Both the position numbers and the translations under genes were made by a program. The notes under the pieces are model-generated. The model was not told the origin of the DNA. It worked only from the letters and a program-made list of their open reading frames with translations, and ran no database searches. DNA of 6,456 nt, taken from contig JAHFZE010000019.1 in NCBI GenBank assembly GCA_020854785.1, positions 1-6,456 on the forward strand. Reading direction: 5' to 3'. Numbering within the stretch: the first letter of the stretch is position 1; each line of letters opens with the position of its first letter. Origin of the DNA: Methanomethylovorans sp. (GTDB lineage: Archaea > Halobacteriota > Methanosarcinia > Methanosarcinales > Methanosarcinaceae). Below are positions 1 through 5,649 of the stretch, one piece after another.

Positions 1-819
1 CTCCAGAACCTCACCGGATTCCAGGTCAGCTGTCGAGCTGGAAGGCTCTTCGTCAGATACTTCCGTTTCAACTATTGCCTCTTCAGACGTTTCTGGCTTC
101 ACTGGTTCCTCTTCAAGGACCTCTTCAACCTCTGCAACCTCACCTGCAGCCTCTTCACTTACAAGCTTCTTGATATCTGATTTGGGTTCCTGAGGCTTGG
201 AGGCTTCAGATACTGCTTCTTCAGGAACATCCTTAAGTTTAAAGGAGTCAGGAAGAACCGCACCTGGTGGGATGATCCTCACCTTGCAGCCAAGGGTACC
301 AAGTTTCTTGATAGCCACAGCAAAACCCTCATCGACGATATCATCTACCGGTTTACCTGCATGTTTTATATAGCCTTCAACAATCTTCTCGGTCCTTGAC
401 CTTGCTCCAGTGAGCTTACCTGAGATCACAATCTCACAGCCAAGTGCGCCTGCATTCATGATAGCCCTCATGGCATTATGACCGGCCTTTCTGAAATACC
501 ATCCTCTTTCAATGGATGATGCCAGACGTGTTGCCATCATTTGTGCATTGAGTTCTGGTCTTCTGACCTCTTGGGCATCGATCTGAGGATTATCCATATC
601 ATACATCCTGTCGATATCCCTTGTCAGTTTCCGGATAACCTTCCCGGCTTTACCAATAACCATTCCAGGCTTCTCGGCATAGACCGTGATCTGAGTTCCC
701 ATGGGAGTCCTATTGACTTCCATACCGCCGTATCCAGCCCTGTTAAGCTGTTTAGCAAAGTATTCGTCCAGTGAGGCTTTAACGTAACCTTCGTGAACGA
801 ACTTTTTCTCTATTGCCAT
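1..819 (-). CDS. rps3: Small-subunit ribosomal protein uS3 (S3), 3' end missing
   Basis: uS3 sits in the head of the 30S subunit at the mRNA entry channel. 273 codons are visible with no stop, so the C-terminus lies beyond the left edge. The N-terminal half is a type 2 KH domain with the GxxG loop as GKAG at residues 56-59 (within [13 protein letters not shown]). The C-terminal S3 domain follows, with [20 protein letters not shown] at about 105-124, the [13 protein letters not shown] stretch at about 133-145, and VRIIPPG ending the core near residue 186. From about residue 197 the chain becomes a Glu-rich, low-complexity tail of more than 75 residues, which is probably disordered. The ATG at 819 is preceded by GAGGTG inside rpl22, and its A is shared with the rpl22 TAA stop (1-bp overlap), so translation is probably coupled. 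Long acidic S3 tails occur in some euryarchaea, as far as I recall. Confidence 0.97.
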   Translation of the reverse strand, partial: MAIEKKFVHEGYVKASLDEYFAKQLNRAGYGGMEVNRTPMGTQITVYAEKPGMVIGKAGKVIRKLTRDIDRMYDMDNPQIDAQEVRRPELNAQMMATRLASSIERGWYFRKAGHNAMRAIMNAGALGCEIVISGKLTGARSRTEKIVEGYIKHAGKPVDDIVDEGFAVAIKKLGTLGCKVRIIPPGAVLPDSFKLKDVPEEAVSEASKPQEPKSDIKKLVSEEAAGEVAEVEEVLEEEPVKPETSEEAIVETEVSDEEPSSSTADLESGEVLE

Positions 820-1274
820 TAGCGCACCTCGTTCAGTATAATCTCGATGTTAACAGTATCCGTATTGTACGGACTGCCTCTTCCACGTGCTCGTGCGATC
901 ATACCAGGAATGACGCGACCGCACTTTGTTGCCACATGGGCTATATACATGCGTTCCGGGTCCAATCCTTTATATTCAGCATTGCTGCCTGCATTCTCCA
1001 AAATTTTGAGGAACGCTTTTGCAGCATCTACCGGGTACCTTCCTCCAGCCATTGGTCCTTTCTTATGGCCTGCTCCTTCGCAGTGCCTCTTGAAAGGTAC
1101 TGCCTGTTTCTTGGCAACAACGCTTTCGAGATATCTCTTGGCGTTCTGGGTACGCATGCCTTTGAGAGCCCTTCCAAGTTCCCTTGATTTCTTGGGAGAG
1201 ATATGAAGCTCGGAACCCATTGCCTTAGAGCTGGTCTTTGGATCCATTTCTAAAGTATAATCAATCCTTGCCAT
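819..1274 (-). CDS. rpl22: Large-subunit ribosomal protein uL22 (archaeal L22)
   Basis: uL22 binds 23S rRNA, and its extended beta hairpin lines the nascent-peptide exit tunnel. The 151-residue product has the normal archaeal length. It carries the [16 protein letters not shown] helix region at about 25-40, the archaeal/eukaryotic insertion [20 protein letters not shown] at 69-88, and a basic C-terminal hairpin ([20 protein letters not shown]) at about 119-138 that corresponds to the tunnel loop. The ATG at 1274 is preceded by GAGGTGAT, which overlaps the rps19 stop codon, and the intergenic gap is 11 bp. The gene ends in a TAA that shares one base with the rps3 ATG. Its position between rps19 and rps3 is the standard archaeal order. 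Confidence 0.98.
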   Translation of the reverse strand: MARIDYTLEMDPKTSSKAMGSELHISPKKSRELGRALKGMRTQNAKRYLESVVAKKQAVPFKRHCEGAGHKKGPMAGGRYPVDAAKAFLKILENAGSNAEYKGLDPERMYIAHVATKCGRVIPGMIARARGRGSPYNTDTVNIEIILNEVR

Positions 1275-1285
1275 ACATCATCACC

Positions 1286-1699
1286 TCATTTCAGCGGTAC
1301 GAACCTGCTTGAACGGGTTGCTCCCACACCAGCACTTCCATGAGAGACCTTTGCACGGCTCAGTGCAAATTCACCGAACCTGTGCCCGATCATCTCAGGC
1401 TGTATCTCGAAATCCAGGAAGCTCTTGCCATTATACACTGCAACGGTCTTGCCTACCATATCAGGAAGTATGATGACGTTCCTGTAATGAGTACGCACGT
1501 TATCTGCACCATCTTTTACCTGCTGCATCACATCCTTCTGATGCTCATTGAAACCTCTCTTGATAGAGCGGCGCTCTCTTGCTGTAAGAAGTTCTGTGAA
1601 TTCCTCCAAGCTTAGCGCCTGAAGTTGCTCGATGGTCTTGCCACGATATGTGAACTCACCCTTTCGTTTTGGTAATTTTGATCCTATTTTTTTTGCCAT
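1286..1699 (-). CDS. rps19: Small-subunit ribosomal protein uS19 (archaeal S19/S15e type)
   Basis: uS19 lies in the head of the small subunit, forms a pair with uS13 and contacts the A-site finger and tRNA region. The 137-residue product has the usual archaeal length, with an N-terminal extension of about 60 residues ([20 protein letters not shown] and a basic helix [10 protein letters not shown]) that bacterial S19 lacks. The conserved core is [23 protein letters not shown] at about 69-91, followed by the signature [15 protein letters not shown] at 101-115 and a basic, Gly/Ser-rich tail. The ATG at 1699 follows a strong GGAGGTAAT, and the gap from the rpl2 stop is 15 bp. Confidence 0.98.
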   Translation of the reverse strand: MAKKIGSKLPKRKGEFTYRGKTIEQLQALSLEEFTELLTARERRSIKRGFNEHQKDVMQQVKDGADNVRTHYRNVIILPDMVGKTVAVYNGKSFLDFEIQPEMIGHRFGEFALSRAKVSHGSAGVGATRSSRFVPLK

Positions 1700-1714
1700 G
1701 GGATTACCTCCGGT

Positions 1715-2428
1715 TCAACGCTTTCCGGTCCTGCGTGCTGCTATCTGTCCAACCTTACGTCCGGGCGGAGCATTCCTACCAACTGTTGTTGGTCTTCCCG
1801 GGTGCTGCCTGTTACCTCCACCGAAGGGGTGGTCAATTACGTTCATGGCAACTCCCCTGACACGAGGATACTTTGCAGCCCTTGTTTTCATCTTATGATA
1901 TTTCTTACCTGCTTTGAGGAAGGGTCTGTCCAGTCTTCCACCGCCCGCAACGATGCCAACGGTGGCGCGGCACTTAGAGTTAAGCCACTTCATTTCACCC
2001 GATGGCATCTGTATAACGGTCTTTCCTTTATCATGTGAGACCACAGTTGCATAAACACCTGATGAGCGTGCGAATTGACCGCCATCATTAGGCTTTGACT
2101 CAATATTGCATACTGGAACACCTTCCGGAATATTTCTAAGTGGCAAGACGTTACCTGGTCTTACTTCAGCTTCTGCACCACATGAAATAATAGTACCTAC
2201 AGCCATTCCCTCGGGAGCTACGATCATTCGCTCCTCACCGTTAGCAAAAGAAACTTTTGCCAATGGAGCGGAACGTGCGGGATCATGCTCCAGACCTATT
2301 ACAGTACCAGTTAACATTTCATTATCGTTCACTTTTGGGTGCTTCAGAGAAGCCTTGTACCTGTGAGAGGGAGCTCTGTAGGTAGGTGTACCGCGACCCC
2401 TGTTCTGTGAAATTATTCGTTTACCCAT
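1715..2428 (-). CDS. rpl2: Large-subunit ribosomal protein uL2 (archaeal L2/L8e)
   Basis: uL2 is a primary 23S rRNA binding protein needed for subunit association and for the peptidyl transferase region. The 237 residues fit the archaeal form, which is shorter than the bacterial one. The archaeal N-terminus [20 protein letters not shown] is present. The OB/SH3-like barrels span about 36-165, with the [10 protein letters not shown] and [10 protein letters not shown] motifs at about 101-124. The hallmark C-terminal loop [15 protein letters not shown] lies at 191-205 and includes the DHP histidine (H200); a basic tail follows ([17 protein letters not shown]). The ATG at 2428 is preceded by GAGGTGA, which overlaps the rpl23 stop, with an 11-bp gap. 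All key motifs appear intact. Confidence 0.98.
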   Translation of the reverse strand: MGKRIISQNRGRGTPTYRAPSHRYKASLKHPKVNDNEMLTGTVIGLEHDPARSAPLAKVSFANGEERMIVAPEGMAVGTIISCGAEAEVRPGNVLPLRNIPEGVPVCNIESKPNDGGQFARSSGVYATVVSHDKGKTVIQMPSGEMKWLNSKCRATVGIVAGGGRLDRPFLKAGKKYHKMKTRAAKYPRVRGVAMNVIDHPFGGGNRQHPGRPTTVGRNAPPGRKVGQIAARRTGKR

Positions 2429-2439
2429 TATTACTCACC

Positions 2440-2688
2440 TCACATCAGTCCTATCCTTGTAGCTATCTCATGCGCAGCATCAGTTTCACTGAATGTTACG
2501 ATAGCCTTCTTCCGGCCATTCATAGTGCTCATTGTACATACAGATACAACATTGAAACCATACATCTTCATGACATCTGATTTAATCTGTCCCTTGGTGG
2601 CCTTGCTGTTGACAATGAACTGGAGCTTATTGTTTTCCAGTAGCATCATGGCTTTTTCTGTAATGAATGGATAATTTATAGCTGTCAT
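2440..2688 (-). CDS. rpl23: Large-subunit ribosomal protein uL23 (archaeal L23)
   Basis: uL23 sits at the exit-tunnel rim and is a docking site for the signal recognition particle and other nascent-chain factors. The 82-residue product matches the compact archaeal form. It starts [14 protein letters not shown], followed by [18 protein letters not shown] and [12 protein letters not shown], a single alpha/beta domain. The frame is open upstream to an ATG at 2730, but the start at 2688 is preferred. It has GGAGGG nine bases upstream, it forms a 4-bp ATGA overlap with the rpl4 stop, and it gives the usual N-terminus. The extra 14 residues from 2730 do not look like L23 and overlap the C-terminus of rpl4. 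The gene ends in a TGA 11 bp before rpl2. Confidence 0.96.
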   Translation of the reverse strand: MTAINYPFITEKAMMLLENNKLQFIVNSKATKGQIKSDVMKMYGFNVVSVCTMSTMNGRKKAIVTFSETDAAHEIATRIGLM

Positions 2689-3452
2689 GTGAACATACCC
2701 TCCAGAGCTGCTATAGCAGATTCCGTCCATATGGTCAGTCTGCCTGCATGAGTTCCCGGAGCTAGCAATTCGGTGCTTATGGAGTTAACTGAAACAATAT
2801 CCACACCTGCCAGGTTCCTTGCGGAATTGAACAATGCACTTCCCTCATCAGCGACGATGAGCAGACTTTTTCTGTTCTTGTATCTTCTTCCTCTAAGCTT
2901 TCCACGACCTGCTCTGATGTTCCTACCTTCCTTAGCACGCAGTATGTCCTCGAACACACCAACCGCTTTAAGGAACTGCACAACATCCTTTGTTTTAGTC
3001 AGGTCCTGCAATGCATTCTCTGCTACCAAGGGTAGCTGGATGCTCTGTTCGAACTTATGACCACGAGCCCGTACAAGCTGTACATTACCAGTTGCTGAAA
3101 CTGCTGAGCGGATCGCAAGTCTTCTTTCTTTTTTGTTTACCTTCTCTGTCCGATCTGCCTCTGGCTTTGGTGGATGTGCTGCCCTTCCGCCAACAGCTTG
3201 CGGAACCCTGGCTGCTCGACTACCAGTTGCGATCCTCGGGATCTGTGCTACACCTCGTCCTGATCCCCAGGAGACCGCCGAGGTTTCCATACCTGCATAT
3301 AAGCGAGGACCATAAGGCTGGTATCTCTTTGTCTGAGCTGAAAGAACTGCCCTCTTTATAAGGTCCGGCCTGTATGATTCATTGAATATCTCAGGCAGGG
3401 AGATCTCACCTTTTGGATTACCAGATATCCCAATAACATTAGTTTTAGCCAT
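2685..3452 (-). CDS. rpl4: Large-subunit ribosomal protein uL4 (archaeal L4/L1e type)
   Basis: uL4 is an early 23S rRNA binding assembly protein whose long loop reaches the exit-tunnel constriction. The 255 residues agree with the archaeal/eukaryotic L4/L1e form, which differs in sequence from bacterial L4. Visible motifs are RPDLIKRAV at 28-36; the tunnel loop, with [20 protein letters not shown] at 47-66 and a Pro-rich [10 protein letters not shown] near 90-99; the basic [19 protein letters not shown] block at about 190-208; and the C-terminal part with [20 protein letters not shown]. The ATG at 3452 lies 5 bp after the rpl3 stop, and its AGGGGTGA binding site overlaps the end of rpl3. The TGA overlaps the rpl23 start. 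In E. coli L4 also represses its own operon; nothing here shows that this holds in the present organism. Confidence 0.98.
   Translation of the reverse strand: MAKTNVIGISGNPKGEISLPEIFNESYRPDLIKRAVLSAQTKRYQPYGPRLYAGMETSAVSWGSGRGVAQIPRIATGSRAARVPQAVGGRAAHPPKPEADRTEKVNKKERRLAIRSAVSATGNVQLVRARGHKFEQSIQLPLVAENALQDLTKTKDVVQFLKAVGVFEDILRAKEGRNIRAGRGKLRGRRYKNRKSLLIVADEGSALFNSARNLAGVDIVSVNSISTELLAPGTHAGRLTIWTESAIAALEGMFT
2697..2703 (-). promoter_or_regulatory. Shine-Dalgarno of rpl23, decides its start
   Basis: GGAGGGT lies inside the last codons of rpl4, nine bases before the ATG at 2688. It matches the archaeal anti-Shine-Dalgarno and has proper spacing for that ATG. This favours the 82-residue L23 over the 96-residue in-frame alternative from 2730. 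Confidence 0.8.
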
Positions 3453-3457
3453 TTAAT

Positions 3458-4471
3458 TCACCCCTGCTTGCTCTGTGTGCTTATGTGAACTATCTGAGGT
3501 TCGCCCATAGCGGATACTCTCGCTCTGGTAGGTTCACGCAGTCTGATAAGTCTCTTAGATGGGCCTGGGACACTACCTTTGATAAGCACATAGTCGTTCC
3601 TTACAAGACCAAAGTTGGTGAAACCGCCAACAGGGTTGATCTCCTCGGGGTTTGTACCGATCTTGAAGATACGTTTATTATACTCAGTCCTCTGGTGGAA
3701 ACCGGTCTGGCCCATCTGAGGTACTCTCCAGTTCACATGTGCTGGTCTGAAAGGACCAAGGGTACCTATCTGCCTCAGGCTTCCCTGACGGGAATGCTTA
3801 CCTTTTTGAAGCATTACACCCCATCTTTTGATGGGACCCTGAGTACCTTTACCTATAGTGATAGCAGCTACATCCACCAAACTGCCGCCCTTGAAAACAT
3901 CGCTTATGTGCACTTCTTTGCCGAGGATAGACTTTGCATATTCATACTTATCCTTAGTATTCACGCCGCTTATGCCAGTTTCCATTATGTCAGCATTTTT
4001 CTTAGGAACGCCTGTAATGCTCTTTGGGAGAGTATAGGTCACTACTCTTATATCAGAAACCTTTTCCTCGTTCATTAACTGTTCGATCTTCTCCAGAGCT
4101 GCATTAGTGTCATGTTTTACTGGGACCTTTATTGTCTGCGCAAGACTTTTGTCAAGTTCCGCTGTCCAAGCCTCCGCCAGAGCCCGCTCACCACTAGTAT
4201 CTTTACCATATGCCCTTATAGCAGCCACTCTAATAGCTGGTGTTTCGATCACAGTTACAGGCACGGTGATCTCAAGACCTTCTGTAAGGCTGTTCTTGGT
4301 ATCATCGATGGTCACTACATGGGTCATACCGACCTTGTAACCAGCGAAATCCTGAAGTTTTATTCCAGTTTCTGATACCGGCCATGACCTGTAACGTGGT
4401 ATGGGGCTTTGTGCTCTTTTGCGGGGACTGAACGCGAGTGATCCTCGCCTTGGTCTGTGTCCTTTTGCCAT
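3458..4471 (-). CDS. rpl3: Large-subunit ribosomal protein uL3 (archaeal L3)
   Basis: uL3 nucleates 50S assembly, and its central loop (the W-finger) reaches toward the peptidyl transferase centre. The 337 residues match archaeal L3. The basic N-terminal extension [17 protein letters not shown] (4-20) is typical of archaea and eukaryotes. [10 protein letters not shown] is at 43-52, [12 protein letters not shown] at 207-218, and the loop region [12 protein letters not shown] through [20 protein letters not shown] at about 225-262, with W248 as the likely finger tryptophan. The C-terminal [19 protein letters not shown] is at 282-300. The position equivalent to the yeast methylated histidine reads Arg (FRPAHV), by eye only. 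The ATG at 4471 has GGGAGAAT just upstream. This is the first gene of the cluster and follows a long non-coding leader. Confidence 0.98.
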   Translation of the reverse strand: MAKGHRPRRGSLAFSPRKRAQSPIPRYRSWPVSETGIKLQDFAGYKVGMTHVVTIDDTKNSLTEGLEITVPVTVIETPAIRVAAIRAYGKDTSGERALAEAWTAELDKSLAQTIKVPVKHDTNAALEKIEQLMNEEKVSDIRVVTYTLPKSITGVPKKNADIMETGISGVNTKDKYEYAKSILGKEVHISDVFKGGSLVDVAAITIGKGTQGPIKRWGVMLQKGKHSRQGSLRQIGTLGPFRPAHVNWRVPQMGQTGFHQRTEYNKRIFKIGTNPEEINPVGGFTNFGLVRNDYVLIKGSVPGPSKRLIRLREPTRARVSAMGEPQIVHISTQSKQG

Positions 4472-4573
4472 TGTAATTCTCCCGATCTATATTTTTTAGA
4501 TTTGGCCGTTCAACTTTCTTGCTGATAGCATGGGTCATGCAAAAAGTCCAAGTGCCACTGGGATCAGAAAACA

Positions 4574-4582
4574 CATATTTAT
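4574..4582 (-). promoter_or_regulatory. Candidate proximal TATA box for rpl3
   Basis: The minus strand reads ATAAATATG in the context ACACGATAAATATGTG, resembling an archaeal TATA box. A start about 25 bp downstream, near 4553, would give a leader of about 80 nt. It is weaker than the element near 4870 and lacks a clear BRE. Two GGCAGTATA copies lie just upstream of it. Confidence 0.35.
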
Positions 4583-4597
4583 CGTGTAATCGACGGC

Positions 4598-4640
4598 TAT
4601 ACTGCCGCTGCTGTACAACCGTAAAAAGCAGTATACTGCC
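4598..4640 (-). repeat. Direct repeat GGCAGTATA, two copies 34 bp apart
   Basis: The minus strand carries GGCAGTATA at 4640-4632 and again at 4606-4598, a centre-to-centre distance of 34 bp (about three helical turns). The first copy is part of the 12-bp perfect palindrome GCAGTATACTGC (4628-4639). The second ends about 15 bp upstream of the proximal TATA-like box. This could be an operator or activator site, or merely part of the RNA structure. No regulator is identified. Confidence 0.4.
4623..4639 (-). terminator. Palindrome followed by T5, terminator- or attenuator-like
   Basis: On the minus strand the palindrome GCAGTATACTGC is followed at once by TTTTT and then AC. The hairpin is short (a 4-bp GCAG/CTGC stem with a TATA loop, or an alternative TGCCT/AGGCA stem spanning 4637-4665). 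In archaea the T tract itself is the main termination signal. If it works, it would end or attenuate a transcript that began near 4845, before rpl3. Confidence 0.35.
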
Positions 4641-4709
4641 TATACCGGTAGAATCATAGCAGGCATCCCTACAGTGGTCATCTCCAGAAAGATTTGAACA
4701 CCTTATGTC

Positions 4710-4755
4710 CCTGCAGACGTTTCCGCAAGCAGGAGGGCATTCTTGAAGAGGCCCC
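4710..4755 (-). other. Two abutting RNA hairpins, one with a GAAA tetraloop
   Basis: In transcript order, the first hairpin (4755-4734) pairs GGGGC with GCCCT (one G-U) around a 12-nt loop. The second (4733-4710) starts on the very next base: CCTGC pairs with GCAGG, then a 2x2 internal loop (TT/CT), then GCG-GAAA-CGT (one G-U). The GNRA loop closed by G-C and the direct abutment, which would allow coaxial stacking, are features of folded RNAs. The pairing was found by eye. Confidence 0.45.
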
Positions 4756-4805
4756 GAACATCACATGTTAAATCCGACTTTTTCACACGTAGTTAGTTTC
4801 ATTGC

Positions 4806-4831
4806 GATATGCAAGGCGAACCTTACATACC
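4806..4831 (-). other. 11-bp RNA hairpin with UUCG tetraloop
   Basis: On the minus strand GGTATGTAAGG (4831-4821) pairs with CCTTGCATATC (4816-4806) around TTCG. All 11 positions pair, including two G-U wobbles. The closing pair is G-C rather than the extra-stable C-G. It begins about 15 nt after the predicted start of the distal promoter, so it would cap the 5' end of the leader. The wobbles point to RNA rather than DNA-level symmetry. Confidence 0.6.
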
Positions 4832-4865
4832 CATCTCTATCGTTGCGCTTAGATAGATAAATACA

Positions 4866-4880
4866 TATATAAAACCTTTG
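4866..4880 (-). promoter_or_regulatory. Distal archaeal promoter (BRE-like plus TATA box)
   Basis: The minus strand reads CAAAGGTTTTATATATG, with the TATA box TTTTATATA at 4874-4866 and a purine-rich, BRE-like CAAAGG just before it. The expected start is about 25 bp downstream, near 4845. It is the best TATA element between iorB and rpl3. It would drive either the ribosomal operon with a leader of about 370 nt or a separate small RNA. Confidence 0.6.
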
Positions 4881-4891
4881 CACAAGAAAAG

Positions 4892-4904
4892 TATCTGAAA
4901 GATA
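4892..4904. repeat. Short inverted repeat TATCT-GAA-AGATA
   Basis: A perfect 5-bp inverted repeat with a 3-bp spacer lies about 17 bp upstream of the TATA box at 4874-4866. Its TATCTGA end also occurs in both arms of the 16-bp inverted repeat at 4958-5017. It could be a small operator, but a match this short may be chance. Confidence 0.25.
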
Positions 4905-4957
4905 AATAGGAACAATAGCTTCCTCGATCTTCCACTAAATAAGGTCCAACAATTTAT

Positions 4958-5017
4958 TATCTGATCCAACTGTATCATCGTTCACTTGTTCTTTCCAGGC
5001 AACAGTTGGATCAGATA
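4958..5017. repeat. Perfect 16-bp inverted repeat with 28-nt loop
   Basis: TATCTGATCCAACTGT (4958-4973) is matched exactly in reverse complement by ACAGTTGGATCAGATA (5002-5017), separated by 28 nt. It begins 42 nt downstream of the iorB stop. It could be the 3' hairpin of the ior transcript, although no T-rich tail follows the stem on the minus strand. It could also be a dispersed intergenic palindrome or a mini transposable element, although no clear target-site duplication is seen. Perfect pairing without wobbles fits a DNA-level repeat as well as an RNA hairpin. Confidence 0.75.
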
Positions 5018-5058
5018 CATCAAATAGATAGATTGAATATGGAAAATGAATAAGAACA

Positions 5059-5649
5059 TCATGCCTGAAGTCGGCCCAGCTCAAATGCCTTGATGTTGAT
5101 ATCCACTGTCCTCTTTGGCACTGATGCTTTGACACAATCCAGCACTACATCTTCAGATAGCGGCAAATACCTGGACACTGCCCCTATCATCACAGTGTTC
5201 ATGGATTGCACATGACCTGCCTTTTTAGCAAGCTGCACAGCATTGAAAGCCTTTACCTTAAATCTCTGCTCTAGGCGATCAATGATCTTCGCCACATCAG
5301 GATATGATGAAAGACCCGAAGTTACAGTGACAGGTAATACAGGCTCAGTATTGACAAGGACTACTCCATCATCCGACAAGTACTCAATATATCTTAAGGC
5401 CTCGCTTGGCTCCAAGGCAAGCAAAGCGTCTGCACTTTTCAGAGGAATCAGAGAGCCTAACTCACAGCCGATCCTTAAGTGATTTACAACAGAACCACCC
5501 CTCTGGGCCATACCATGGGTCTCGGCAGCCATTACTGAAAGACCTTCTTTTACGGCAGCCTTTCCTATTATATCTGAAGCAAGGATTGTACCCTGCCCCC
5601 CAACGCCTGCTATTACCAGATCAAAGAGAGAGATCCCTGCTGAACTCAT
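5059..5649 (-). CDS. iorB: Indolepyruvate:ferredoxin oxidoreductase, beta subunit
   Basis: IorB is the small (gamma-domain) subunit of the cytoplasmic enzyme that oxidatively decarboxylates aryl pyruvates (indolepyruvate, phenylpyruvate) to the aryl acetyl-CoA and reduces ferredoxin. In methanogens it may run in reverse to make aromatic amino acids from aryl acids. The 196 residues are full length for the family. The start has the glycine-rich GVGGQG at 15-20, followed by ETHGMAQRGGSV at 43-54, which is characteristic of the pyruvate:ferredoxin oxidoreductase gamma domain, and ALEPSEALRY at 78-87. The ATG at 5649 overlaps the iorA stop by 4 bp (ATGA) and has a near-perfect GGAGGTGA at 5661-5654. 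It is the last gene of the ior pair and is followed by the 587-bp non-coding interval. Confidence 0.94.
   Translation of the reverse strand: MSSAGISLFDLVIAGVGGQGTILASDIIGKAAVKEGLSVMAAETHGMAQRGGSVVNHLRIGCELGSLIPLKSADALLALEPSEALRYIEYLSDDGVVLVNTEPVLPVTVTSGLSSYPDVAKIIDRLEQRFKVKAFNAVQLAKKAGHVQSMNTVMIGAVSRYLPLSEDVVLDCVKASVPKRTVDINIKAFELGRLQA

Larger units (their letters stand above)
4623..4846 (-). ncRNA. Candidate structured leader or small RNA upstream of rpl3
   Basis: This stretch runs from the predicted start of the distal promoter to a T5 tract, about 224 nt. It has no credible open frame but several foldable elements: an 11-bp UUCG hairpin (4806-4831), two abutting hairpins (4710-4755) and a 3' stem (4637-4665). 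It resembles no RNA I know; I looked for the conserved blocks of RNase P RNA, SRP RNA and tRNA and did not find them. It may be the 5' half of a long rpl3 leader with an autoregulatory role or an independent small RNA. The function is unknown and transcription is inferred. Confidence 0.35.
4472..5058. other. 587-bp intergenic interval between iorB and rpl3
   Basis: No convincing protein gene is present on either strand. On the minus strand the interval holds, in transcriptional order, a 16-bp inverted repeat, a short TATCT/AGATA inverted repeat, a TATA box near 4870, a leader rich in hairpins, a palindrome with T5, a repeated GGCAGTATA motif, a second TATA-like box near 4578, and the rpl3 ribosome binding site. 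It is long for a gene-dense archaeal genome. It must contain the end of the ior transcript and the start of the ribosomal operon. Confidence 0.85.

Noticed and set aside
813..1206. Two overlapping plus-strand open frames (124 and 119 codons) antisense to rpl22
   Set aside because: They overlap each other and lie within rpl22. Their translations show no family features.
3485..4078. 197-codon open frame on the plus strand, antisense to rpl3
   Set aside because: The minus-strand frame is an unmistakable full-length uL3. The plus-strand product has no recognisable motif and is a by-product of rpl3 codon usage.
4302..4574. 90-codon minus-strand frame spanning the rpl3 start in another frame
   Set aside because: About two thirds of it is out-of-frame rpl3. 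There is no ribosome binding site, and the composition is unlike a real protein.
4681..4710. tRNA-like T-arm (GTGTTCAAATC on the minus strand)
   Set aside because: Only one of five T-stem pairs is Watson-Crick, with two wobbles and two mismatches. No matching acceptor, D or anticodon arms were found.
4640..4740. Two tiny tandem minus-strand frames (20 and 13 codons) joined by ATGA within the leader
   Set aside because: The first has no ribosome binding site. The second has GGAG touching its start codon, which is too close to work. They overlap the predicted hairpins, and leader-peptide control is not established for archaea.
4935..5135. 66-codon minus-strand frame overlapping the 3' end of iorB
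   Set aside because: It overlaps iorB out of frame and runs through the 16-bp inverted repeat. There is no Shine-Dalgarno and no recognisable sequence.
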